From Okapia johnstoni (lineage: Eukaryota > Chordata > Mammalia > Artiodactyla > Giraffidae), in contig JAGTYA010000026.1 in assembly GCA_024291935.2 (NCBI GenBank), positions 8,598,001 through 8,662,000 of the forward strand: a stretch of 64,000 nt of DNA. The letters run 5' to 3'. A program made the position numbers and the translations under genes. A model generated the notes under the pieces. It was given only the letters and a program-made list of their open reading frames with translations, made no database searches and had not been told where the DNA came from. Each line of letters opens with the position of its first letter. The stretch's first letter is position 1. Positions 1-12,500 of the stretch are shown here, piece by piece.

Positions 1-465
1 CAAAGGCCCTAGGATGGCAGTGCATGCAGCAAGTTTGAGGAATATCAAGGAGGGCCAGTGTGGTGAGATCACACTGTAGGGTCTGGCTTTTATTTGCAAT
101 GAGGTTAAAGGGTTTCGAGCAGAGGCATCATGTGGTCTGACTAACCTTACGTATAACAGAGCCACTGTGGCTGCTGTATTGAGGAGAGTCTGTGGGGCTG
201 ACACAGTGAGAAGCTATCGCAATATTCTAAGCCACGTGGAAGTTGCACATGGTTGGATTTTGGGTTTGCCAAAGAATTGGGATGAGGAATTTGTGAGAGA
301 GGAATAGTCTAGCTTATTTTAAGGTTTGTGACTCCTGTGGGAGTGTAGAATTTTGGTCTCATATAAATAGTATTCAGTCTGTTAAAAGAATTATTTGCTA
401 CAGAATAGCCATTAAAATACTGTATGCAATATTGCCTTACAAATCATAACTCTTCTTTTTTAAAG
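1..465 (+). other. ATL3: ATL3 intron with old repeat
   Basis: Intronic sequence upstream of the first visible ATL3 exon. Positions about 1-310 look like an old mammalian interspersed repeat (the 'gtctgactaac ... ggctgctgtattgaggagag' pattern), whose class I cannot name with confidence. A T-rich tract and AG acceptor end at 465. Confidence 0.55.
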
Positions 466-522
466 CTCTTCACAGAATATGGTCGTCTGGCGATGGATGA
501 AATTTTCCAAAAACCCTTCCAG
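466..522 (+). CDS. ATL3: ATL3 exon, late G domain
   Basis: 57 nt, 19 codons, phase 0 at both ends, reading [19 protein letters not shown], nearly identical to mammalian atlastin-3. Acceptor TTTTTTAAAG ends at 465. The donor at 523 is GTAGAC, weaker than the GTAAG donors downstream. The next residues in the family are TLMFLVRDW and onward, but no intact exon encoding them follows. Confidence 0.93.
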
Positions 523-3500
523 GTAGACTGTTAACTGTAAATATAAGTCACATCTTTGTTTTAGTTCGTAGATGAGCAAACTATAATCCACAGGCCAAGT
601 ATGGCCAGCTGCCTGTTTTTATATGACCTGTGAGTTAGGAATGATTTTTTTTACATTTTTAAATGGTTGGAAAAAATCAAAAGAGGAATAATATTTCATG
701 GCATGTGGAAATGATCTGAAATTTAAATGTCAGTTGGCCGTAGTGAAGGATTTATTGGAACACAGCTACACTCATTTGTATTGTCCATGGCTGCTGCTTG
801 CTACAAAAGTCTGAAATATTTACTCTCTGGCCCTTTACAGAAAACGTTTGCTGGTCCCAGCTTTAGCTAATTGCTTCATGAGGGTGAGAATACACAGTAA
901 CCTCAGTAAGGTTAAAGGATCTCTAAGCATTATTTTTTATTTTAGTTTTTATTCCTGTCTGACGTTAATACATAATCATTTTATGATTAGCTAGTGCTGT
1001 TTTTTTTCTTGTCCTTCACCATATTCTTCATACTTGCCTTTTGAGCAGACACTTGAATTTAGCATTTTCTCATCGGTCTATTTTCATCCATCTCTTCTCT
1101 CTTAGACAATCCATGAGTTTCCCTTATGAATTTCCGGTGTGGATACAAACAGGCTTAGCCTGTTTTCCAAAATTAAAACACAGGGATCCTTTGTCAGTCA
1201 CTGCTCACTGGTTCATGCCCACAAGGCTTTCCTTGTCCTTCGTGCCCACAGATCTTTCCTTATTCTTCCTAAGTCTTGTATAATACTCTTAAGAAACTCT
1301 TTAGTACCTGTTCTTAGATAGCTCTAGGAGCCAAGCCCTAGTTAATCAAATTTATGCATTTATTGCTTCTCAGGGTTCTGAGTTTTCTCACTGGACAACA
1401 CCTGGGCCACTATGATCTTTTAGAGTTGGAAAGCCTTCTTCCCTTTGTCCTGTACTAGTGAGTGCTGGTTAGGAAAAACACATGGTCATTTGTAAATTGT
1501 TGGCCTTATTGGCAGGTGAAAGAACATCAACATGAAGAGATTCAGAACGTCCGGAATCACATCCATTCCTGTTTCTCCAGCGTCACCTGCTTTCTGCTAC
1601 CACATCCAGGACTACAGGTGGCCACAAGCCCTGACTTTGATGGCAAATTGAAAGGTGTGTTGCAAGTGATGTTATTTATGCATGTGATTTTTATCTTTGG
1701 AATTAAAGAGTGACCAGAAAATATCAATTGTGAATAGTAAATGCTTAACAGAAATACTATGTTCTTTTAGAAAGAATAGTGTTTAGAGTCTAGTTCAGTT
1801 TTTTTCTCCTACCTTAGTGTGACCATCAGAATTATATTATCTTAGTTTCTCCATCTGAAATGGTTGTGATAATACCCATTAATGATCTTTCTAAGAATGA
1901 TGTTGTGATTCCTGGTTTACAAGAGATAAAAATGCTAGGTAAAGGAAGACTTAACATTAGTCAGCTCATTTTTATGAAGTAAAACTAAAGTCCAAAGCAA
2001 AGGTGGTATGATGCATGGCATGGCTATTGTTTTCATCTTCTTTGTTATTATAGCAAACTTGAGTCATGAGTTACTATCAGGAAGTGCTAACCAGACGGTA
2101 GCTTAGAGAAATCAGAGGTGGGACTCTTGGATTCCATTGTCTTATTTTTGTTCCTTACTCACTGAAACCTTGAGTCATTTAATGGCTAGTCCTCAGTTTA
2201 CACATAGGTTTAACTAGGCATTTTTGTTTATAAACTTAATCTGAGCTTCTTTTGTTGTTGTTCAGTCACTAAGTCCAGTTTGACTATTTTTGCGACCCCA
2301 TGGAGTGTAGCCCAGCAGACTCCTCTGTCCAGGGGATTTCCCAGCAGGAATACTGGAGAGGGTTGTCATTTCCTTCTCCAGGGGATATTCCCCATCCCCT
2401 GAGATTGAACCCATGTCTCCTGCATCGGCAGGTGGATTCTTTATCGCTGAGCCACCGGGGAAGCCCATTTGAGCTTCTTAGGTTCCTAGTAAAATTGAAA
2501 TAATAAGAGCTGCCATTTTTAGAGGCCATTTGTGTTCCCAGCTGTCAGTCTATCCAGGCTGCTGTGACAAAATACCATAGACTGGGTAGTTTATAAAAAA
2601 CAGAAATTCATTTCTCATAGTTCTGGAGGCTGGATTTCCAAGATCTGAGTGCCAGCATGGTCCGGTGAGGTCTTTCTGGCCTCAGAACTTCTGGTTGTAT
2701 CCTCTTGGGGGGAATGGGCTGGCGAGCGTGGTAGGATCTCTTTCATAGGAGCACTGATCCCACTTGGCTTCACTCGCATGACCTAATCACTTCCCAGAGG
2801 CCCCGCCTACTAATACTGTTGCCTTTAGCGGTTAGAATTTCAACATGTGAGTTTTGGAAGGACAGAGACATTCAGATCATAGCAGCAACACTACGTGGAG
2901 TAGGAAATGGCAGCCCACTCCAGTATTCTTGCCTGGAGAATCCCAAGGACAGAGGAGCCTAGCAGGCTACAGTCCATGGGGTCGCAAAGAGTCAGACGCA
3001 ACTAAAGCGACTGAGCACCAACACTATGCTAGTTACTTTTATACTTAATGCTCCCAGTAATTCCATGGAACTGATATTATCTCCTTTATCTTACAAATGA
3101 AGAAACTGGCTTAGAAAAGTTACATAACTTGCTCAGAGTGCTCAGCTAGTAGGTGGTGGGGCAGAGATCCACATCCAGATCCTTCTTGCTCAAAGCTGTA
3201 GTGTGCTAGAACAGAAGTCCTGCTGTACAAGGCAGGTCACTTAGAGGATTTACGCTGTTTGGTTACTAGAACTTGCCTTGTGAAGTGGAAGTTTTTTATT
3301 ACTCCGTATTAAACATAAAATCCATAATTTTCAATTTATGTAACTCAGTGGATTCAAGAAAGTTAATATGCTCATTCAGCTTAAGATTTACATTCCAGCT
3401 GGTCTTATTATTGCAAAAAAAATTGAGTCTGAACAGCTTATCTTTACCTTCTTCTATTTGTCACCTGTATGACATTTTATGTGGTTGGCAGCTTTCCTGA

Positions 3501-6500
3501 GTGGGAAACTTCCACAGCCTATAGGTTGGCAGTTCAGAAACCCAAGGTTGGGGCCTGCCTTTGGAGAGAAATCTGCTTAGGCAACACTGGTGCTGAAACA
3601 AAAGCAGTTGCGAGTGAACGAGTTGAGTAGGTGAGAAAGTTGAGTTTGTAGGTGAGGTGTTTAGGATTTTAACGCTCCATTATTAGACTTGGATTTACCA
3701 AACCTGAGCTCTGGTGTGTTCATCACTGGTAGGGAAGCAATCCAGTGGGATCTTAACTGAAGATGTTTAGGTGAGGATGGGTGGGAGTGACTCCTCATAC
3801 CTTTGTCTTACTTTAGGGTGGTTTCAGGTTATTGGGCATAAACATACATAATACACAAACATGATATTCCTCCATATTATTAAAATCTAAATATTTCATA
3901 ATATTCTGTTTTAAAATTAATTTTATCATGTTATTAAACAGGAAGAGCTTTTTAAAGTTCTGTAACCCTGACTTTTGAAATTTTCTATAACTTGTGGATA
4001 TGCATTTTATGTTAGTTTCCTAGGAACTGCCATAAAAAAGCACCATAAACTAGATTTCTTAAGAAATTCATCCGCTAACAGTTCAGGAGACCAGAATTCC
4101 AAAATCAGGGTGTTGTCAGGCTAGGTTCCTCCTGGAGGCTCTTGAGGGGAATCTGTCCTGTGCTTCTCTTGGTGGTTTCCGGCAGCCCTCGACATTCCTT
4201 GGCTTTTAGCTTCATCACTCTGCTTCCTGCCTCTGTGGTCACATGGCCACCTTCTCTGTGTTCTCTCTTCTCACAAGGACACTGCTCTTTGAATTTAGGG
4301 CCCACTCTCATCCAATATGATCTCAACTTATTACATCTGTAAAGCCTCTAGTTTTAAATAAGATCACATTCTGAGATTCCAGATAGACATGCATTTTAGT
4401 GGAGGACACTCCAGAGTACACAGATTTACAGGTATGAAGGGTTTGTCACTAAACATTAAGGGTGCTAAGCTTCATATTATAAAATAGGGAACAAATTCTA
4501 TATAAGCAACCTTTAGTCTTATAGTTATTCACTATGCATGATAAAACTATAAAACACATTTTTAGGGTTAAAATCCTCTTTTGCTACATGGAAAGGCAAG
4601 TCCCAAAGGAAGAAATACAGACGGTCAAGACATAATTCATGAAAATATGTGTTTCCTAACAATAATCAAGAAAGTGCAAATGTGTTGGTACAAATTTGTA
4701 TAGTCTGTACCACAGTAGCAGCATTGTAAATGTTCACATCTTTTGATTCAGTATTTCACTTTTAGGAAATTTTCCTAAGGAACTATCCATATATAAGTAG
4801 ATAAAAATATGTGGACAAGAATAGTACCACTGCTGCACTATTATAATAGTGAATTATTGGAAGCAACCCAAATATATATTTCTGAGGAATTGATGTAATT
4901 ACGGTACATCTCACAAAGGGATGAAAATAAATAATTTAAAAGGAAAAAGTAAATAGATGGATCTATCTGTATTTACATAGAAAGATGTTCATGATATGTT
5001 GTTAAATGTGGAAAGTACAGAGTAGCATATATTGTATGATCCTAATTATTTAAAAGTGAATATTTATGAGGTTGTTTTTTAAAAAGGAAGGATTTGAGAA
5101 ATAAAAATTTCCTTTTTTATTTCGCTTTAAAAATAGGTTAATAGTTTGCCCTTGTGTGTCTTTTAAGGGAACTGTAGTCATTTGGAGGGTTGTTGATGAA
5201 GAATTCTTGTTAGCTCTGCAAAGGTATATGTAGATGGGTATTTTTTAATTTTAGGGAACCTTTAAAACAAGATATTGAAGGGTTTTGAGTGAAGAGCAAA
5301 TTGAGGTTGTTGCATTGCAAACAGTGTGTGACTTGTGAATATTTAGCAAGTGCTTGGTTGAGCCCCACATAAACTTCATTGTGGGGGACCTTTAAGTAGA
5401 GTTGATAACATTTCTGAGAGTTTAAAAAAAAATACCTGGACGTTGTGTTTTCTCAAGCATATACTTGTACAGTGACTTGGTTGAGATCCTACAGCTCTGC
5501 TCTACATAACCTGGATAAGACATTAGCCTGAGAATGTTTAGGGGTAATCTAGAAAAAGACCTTCATGTAGTTTTTGTAGAACATTTAAATTTATTAAGAA
5601 CTGCATTCTGAAGCTGTTTCTGCAAATGTTCCCCTAATTACTTCAGGGATTGTTTTACTGGTCTTACTTTATTTTTTAAAAGAATAACCATTTATTCAGA
5701 AGTGAACACCTGCCAGACACAATCTTAGTTATGGTATAATCAGTGCTAAGCTGCTGCTTCCTACAGTAGTTAGCTAGGAGATTAGCTCATTTTTGAGACT
5801 CCTTTCAACAGACACAGGATGACTGTCATCACTGTAAAGAAAACTGTCTTCCTTTTTTGCTAGAGCAGAGAGACCTAATACAGTAACTACTGAGATATTT
5901 AGCTAGAAATTAAACAGAAGACATTGTAGGGAGCAATCTTCTTGGATGCCATGAGATGTTGAGATTGTCTAAGTCATGTGACAGTAGTTCTTGTCTGTTC
6001 TTAAGTCTAAAACTCATATTTTGGTACAGCCTTCATAGAAACATTAATAGCTGAGGGTCTATTAAGTCTGGGTAAAACCTTGGACAGTACCATTTGTGGT
6101 GTCTAGGTCCTGCTATTTCTTGTGTGAAATATTTCTGAAGATCTCAGTCTTTCAGTGTGATGACTGTTGAAACCTTTAAAAAAAGTTTTTCTGAGTGGAT
6201 AATGCAGTCACATGTTTTAAATCCCAAAAAGGGTTAAAATGTATTCAGTGAAAAGTCTCTTCCATTTTTGTAGGCTTCTAGAGTTTCTTTCGGAGAAGGC
6301 AGTGGCACCCCACTCCAGTACTCTTGCCTGGAAAATCCCACGGACAGAGGAGCCTGGTAGGCTGCAGTCCATGAGGTCGCTAAGAGTCGGACACGACTGA
6401 GCGACTTCACTTCCACTTTGCCCTTTCATGCACTGGAGAAGGAAATGGCAACCCACTCCAGTGTTCTTGCCTGGACAATCCCAGGGACGGCGGAGCCTGG

Positions 6501-9500
6501 TGGGCTGCTGTCTATGGGGTCGCACAGAGTCAGACACGACTGAAGCGACTTAGCAGCAGCAGCAGCAGCAGAGTTTCTTTAGTATATGCAAAGCAAATAT
6601 AAACATATATAGGATAGCATATTATTAATATGTACACTATGTGTTTTTCACTTCAGGGTTTTAAAGAATTTGTCCCACTTTTTCTTTCTTAAAATTTTGA
6701 GGTCCCATTTTTTCACATTATAATTTATAATCCAGTTTCAGTTCAATTCAGTTCAGTCACTCAGGCATGTTGACCCCATGGGCTGCAGCACACCAGGCTT
6801 CCTTGTCCATCACCAACCCCTGGAGCTTGCTCAAACTCATGTCCATCGAGTTGGTGATGCCATCCAACCATCTCATCCTCTGTCGTCCCCTTTTCCTCCT
6901 GCCGTCAATCTTTCCCAGGGTCAGGGTCTTTTCCAATGATCCAGTTTGGATCCAGCTTATTTTCCGAATGACTACCTATCCATCTCAACACTGTGGAAGA
7001 GCCCAGCTTGTCCTCACTGGTTGAAATGTCACCTTTATCAAATGTTAAATGTAGGGATCAACCCCTTTTTAAAGTTGGTATAGGGCCATATTTTGGTGCC
7101 ATCCTGAGAAGACTATGGAATTAAGGGTATTTAGATGGAGATCGGTATCTGTTTATTTAGGTAGCTCATTAAAAAACATATTTTTTGATGTCAAGAGATC
7201 TTATGATTGATTAAGATGGTGTAGAAATCAGTGATTAGAAGTATCTGTTACTATTTAGAAAAAAAGATCTCATGCAGATTTCAATTTATGAGCCATAAGT
7301 AAACTCTAATTATAAAATTGAAAGCATGGGGAAAAATTAATTTTATTTGACCTCTGGAATTGGGGAAGGACTCTTTAAAATTAGAAGGAATAAAATAAAT
7401 TATCAAGAAAAAGTGCTATAGTTTTGAATACATAATAATCTTATGCATGTTTATAAAAAGGCAAACAAAATGGAGAAAAATTTCAGTTATTATAGTACAC
7501 ATAAAGAACAATATATTTATTTACTTGCTGAAGAGTGATTAAGATAAAGGCCCTAAAAGTTCACTGAAAAGGTAATCAGCTGATGAACAAATACGGGAGA
7601 GAGTTTGGCCTAACGAGTAATAGAATAAATAAAGGCAAATTGAAAGGATGATCTACCATTAAATTTTTAAATATGCTATTTGATATCCAAAAGAATGCAT
7701 CAGTGTTGCATATAAGAAAGAATACACATAATGTATATATGTAAGGTATGAAATGTAGTGAATATCATCAACCCATTACCCAACTTACTATCAATATCTG
7801 AAACTGGAATTGGCACACTTTCTGTAATGGACTAAACAGTAAATATTTTAGACTTTGTGGGCCATACAATTACTTAGCTCTGCTTTGGAGCAAGAAAGCA
7901 GCCATAGACAACTGTATTAATGAATGTACATGGTTATATTTTAGTAAAACTTTATTTATAAATATAGTTAGCTGTCATATTTGGCCCATATTTGTGTCCT
8001 ACTCTTTGGGACCCCATGGACTGTAGTCTGCCTAGCCTTCTATCCATGGAATTCTCCAGGCCAGAATATTGGAGTGGGTAGCTGTTCCCTTCTCCAGGGG
8101 ATCTTCCCAACCCAGGGATCAAACCCAGGTCTCCCTCCTTGCAGGTAGATTCTTTACCATCTGAGACACCAGGGAAGCCCTTGTGTTTGAGTCACTTAAC
8201 AGTCTTCTGCTAAGTTTCTTCAACTTTTTTTCAAACTTTATAAAAATATAGTATGCGGCCAATTTGCATTTTCACTGAGCTTTATTTTTTAATTTTGTTT
8301 TCTTTTAAATTAATTAATCTATTTTAATTGGAGGCTAATTACAATGTTGTGGTGGTTTTTGCCATACATTGACATGAACCAACCATGGGTGTACATGTGT
8401 CCCCCATCCTGAACCCTCTTCCCATCTCCCTCCCCACCCCATCCCTCTGGTTGTCCCAGAGCACCAACTTTGGGTGCTCTGTTTCATGCGTCCACCTTGG
8501 CACTGGTCATCTATTTTACATATGGTAATGTACATGTTTCAATGCTATTCTTTCAAATCATCCCACCCTTATCTTCTCCCACAGAGTCCAAAAGTCTGTT
8601 CTTCACATCTGTGTCTCTTTTGCTGTCTTGCATATAGGGTTGTTGTTACCGTCTTTGTGTGCTTTATTTTTAAGGCTATCTGTATTATTGCATGTAATTG
8701 TAATTCATTCAGTTTCATTGTAGGATAAACAGTGCCTTCTGTGAATATAACAATTTATTATCAGTGAAAGTTTAGGCTTCTCCATTTTTTTTGCTATTAT
8801 GAATACCACTGCTATGAACATTCTTGTGGATGTGGATATGTGGGAGTTTCCCAGGTTATGTGCTTAAAGCGGGATTGATGGATAATTGAAATATATATAT
8901 CTTCACCTTAGGTAATGCCAAATTGTTTTTCAAAGTTCTTATTCCAATTTACACTCCCTTCATCAGTGTTATAAAAATTCCCATTGATCCATATCCTTGG
9001 CAACACTTGGTATTAACAGCCATCTTAGTTTTGTTAAATTAGTGATTATAAAATAGTATCTCCTTGTGATCTTAAACTGCATTTCTCTGATTACTAATGG
9101 GGTTGAATATCTTTTCATGTATTTATTTCCATTCATGTTTCCTCTCCTCTGAAATTCTTCTTGTCTAGTTTTCGATTGGGTGTTCTTTCTCTGCAATGTC
9201 AAGATTCTGTATGTCTGTTTTAAGTTGTGAACCTTGTATTCTGTCTTCCATATCTTAGTTTTCTTCCTTATTTTGCATCATCCAATCTCTCTGTGCTGTT
9301 CTTTGGTATATTATTCAGATCTTTTTTTTTCCTCCAGAGGAGATTTGATCTGTGTTTGCTTCTTCGGGGAGCTAGGGGCTTACCAACCCAGGACCATTGC
9401 AGTCCCGTTTCAGGATCCAACTTAATTCAGAAATTGTTTTTGCACAAAGTTTGTTATAGTGAATGGCCTCAAACGAGCTGCAGCTTCACATGTACTTAGC

Positions 9501-12500
9501 TCAGTGCTCTGGTTTCAGCTCACTCCCCACCTACTCAGCCCCTTGCAGCTCTCTTTGTAGACTTCCAAGTCTACAATGGAATAGAATATATCTTTTGCAG
9601 GATCTTGATGGGAACAAGATCCCTTCCGATTCTCTGATGTTTAGTACTGTCAGAAGCAGAAGCTGCAAGATATGATTTTTCGCCAATCAAAGTCAGTAAA
9701 GGTTTTAAAAACAATAAAAATCTTGTACATTCAGAGTAATGAACATGCCTTCTCATATGTTGGTGATAGGGGTATAAATTGGTACAATCTTCTACAAAAG
9801 CAGTTTAGCAATATATGAGAGCCTTAAAAAGGAAGGGGAGGGTATTTTAAATGTTAATTATGATTGTCTGATGGTGGGTTTTATGGATGGTTATTATTTT
9901 TTTAATAGTTTAGAATATTTTCCAGAAGTTTATATTTTTCTCACATACCTAGTAATACTCTTAGAAGACCCTATAATCTTTAAAAATAAAATAACCTGAA
10001 GTTTTTTCTGTGGAGATTTTTATGGTGATCCTTGTAGCTGGAAAAAATTTAGTAAACCACTTTTGTTTTATTCACTGCTCTATCCCCAACTCTTACAAGA
10101 ATGCCTGCCACAAAAAGGTGGTCAAAATCTGTTAAATGAATACATAAGACTGTCTCCATTTTGTAAATCTGGGTTATGCAGTGTTAAGGAGTTCCTACCT
10201 TGATGTGGGTTCCTGTCTACTTTATTTTTAGCTGATAGTTTGAATTAGTTGAATTCAATAACTTGAATTACGAAGATGCTGGATCATATAGATCAGATTC
10301 CTTGCATTTTCATACTTGGGCCAGCTAGTTCTCACTTTGAGGAAAGAGCTCTGTTTAATAGCTTCCTGAACCTTCTGTGGGAACTCTATAGAAGCTGGAA
10401 AGAAGCTGTCGTGTTTCCTGAAATAGTAGTCTTTTCCTTTTGGGGTGGCCCAGAGAACCTCTCTGAGGAGATAATAGAAAATAAATATCATGAGGTTCAG
10501 GTGCTTCTACTTCCTTTAACGTTAAAAAAATGAACAAAAGTAAAGCAAATGGATAAATAGCAATTTATAATGCTTTTAAGGGGGAGAGTGAGGGTGTGGC
10601 AGAGGCCTGGCCTGGGAGAACCTGCAGGGTTGATAAGGATTTTCCTGAAGATCTGTTAATGAAATTCTTTTTTTTTTTTTAAGATTTTTTTTTGGATGTG
10701 GACCATTTTTAAAGTCTTCATTGAATTTGTTACAACACTGCTTCTGTTTTATGTTTTGGCTTTTTGGCCACAAGGCATGTGGGATCTCAGTTCCCTGACC
10801 AGGGATTGAACCCCCACCTTCTGATTGGAAGGTGAAGTCCTTACCACTGAGCTGCCAGGGAAGTCCCGTAAAGTAAAAAGTGAAATTTCTGGAACGGTGT
10901 AGGGAGTAGACTGAATCTTGCAGAGTGAAAACCAAGGTAGCGATATTCTGCATATTCTGTTGTGGACTAGAGAGGACTTAACACTGCAGAGGGGAAGGAG
11001 ACCGTACAGGTACATGAGAACCTGGTCATTGCCAGGAAGGGTCAGGCTCACAGTCTGGGGCCCCTGCCCCTCTCTTTCAGCTAGCAGATGTTAGAACAAC
11101 CAGATAGACTGAAGATTGTGCTTTATGCTCCCCTTGGTTGAATAAATCTGTTTGGCTTATTGTTTCCTTTTTCTTGTTCCTGCGAACAGACATTGCCAGT
11201 GAATTCAAAGAGCAGTTACAGACACTGATACCATATGTGTTAAACCCAGCCAACTTAATGGAAAAGGAGATCAATGGCTCGAAAGTCACCTGTCGGGGAC
11301 TGCTGGAGTATTTTAAGGTAAATATGAGGTTTTAACTATTAAAATATTTGACTTTTGGTGAAACTGATAGAGGTTATGAACTAACTCGGTTCAGGTATTT
11401 TAAAGCTTGGAGGAAGTTGGAAGGAAAAGCCTTTTCAGACTCCATTGTCCTTCCAGGAGTGGGCCACTGGGTGGCAGTATTGGTCTAGGCACCAAATGGA
11501 TGTTCTCTGCACTGTCTTAGAGGAGTGATTACTGTGGCTAAAGGAAGACTGTTCCTCAAGGAAGATGGTGTGGAGAGGAGGTGGTTAGGAAGTTGCTGTG
11601 AGTAGGAGACGGCGCCTAGATGTGACACGATTACCTCCCAGCGGATGGTCACTCTGCCCGCAGGCAGTGGTGAGGCCAGCGTGCACGGGGAGTCTTGTGG
11701 GAGCCATAGCCTTGGTAGGCGTGTGCTGCTTTGACAACATTTTTAGTTAACTAAAAAAATGCTAACATGCACTCAAAGGTGTGCTGTGTTTTTGCTAATT
11801 CCTGGGTGTGGATCTAGGTCTTTAGGAAAATGCAGCTGTATGGTCACTGTTTCTGAAAAGTAAGCTGCAGTTAAATATGATGAATGGTGTTTTTCATAAT
11901 TGTTTTTTTATGTTTATATTCTAAGGCATATATTAAAATTTACCAAGGAGAAGATCTGCCTCACCCCAAATCCATGCTTCAGGTAAGCAGTTCTTTGACA
12001 GTCCTGGTAGTTCCCCTTTTCTTTTTTTAAAAAACTTTTATTTATTTTTGGCTGTGCTGGGTCTTTGTTGCTGCACGAGGGCTTTCTGGAGTGGGGGCTA
12101 CTCTTCGCTGCAGGCCACTGGGCTTCTTACTGCGGTGGCTTCTCTTGTTGCGGAGCCTGGGCTCTGGGGCGTGCGGGCTTCAGTAGTTGTGGCGCATGGG
12201 CTCAGTAGTTGTCGCACACAGGCTTAGTTGCCTCGTGTGTAGAATCTTCCTGGACCAGGGATCAAACCTGTGTCCCCTGCATTGGCAGACAGATTCTTTA
12301 CCACTGAGCCACCAGGGAAGGTCCCCCCTTTTCATTATGCTGAGGTCTGTTCAGGTTTAGCATGTTTTCAGCAGTGTGACTGCCTTCTGATTTTCTTGTC
12401 TATATTCATGGTGGTGGTGTTAGAACAAAACAACTTCTCCCCAAACGTACTGTACCCAGGTTAAGCATACCCCATCCCGTTAGACAAATCGTTTTCCTAT

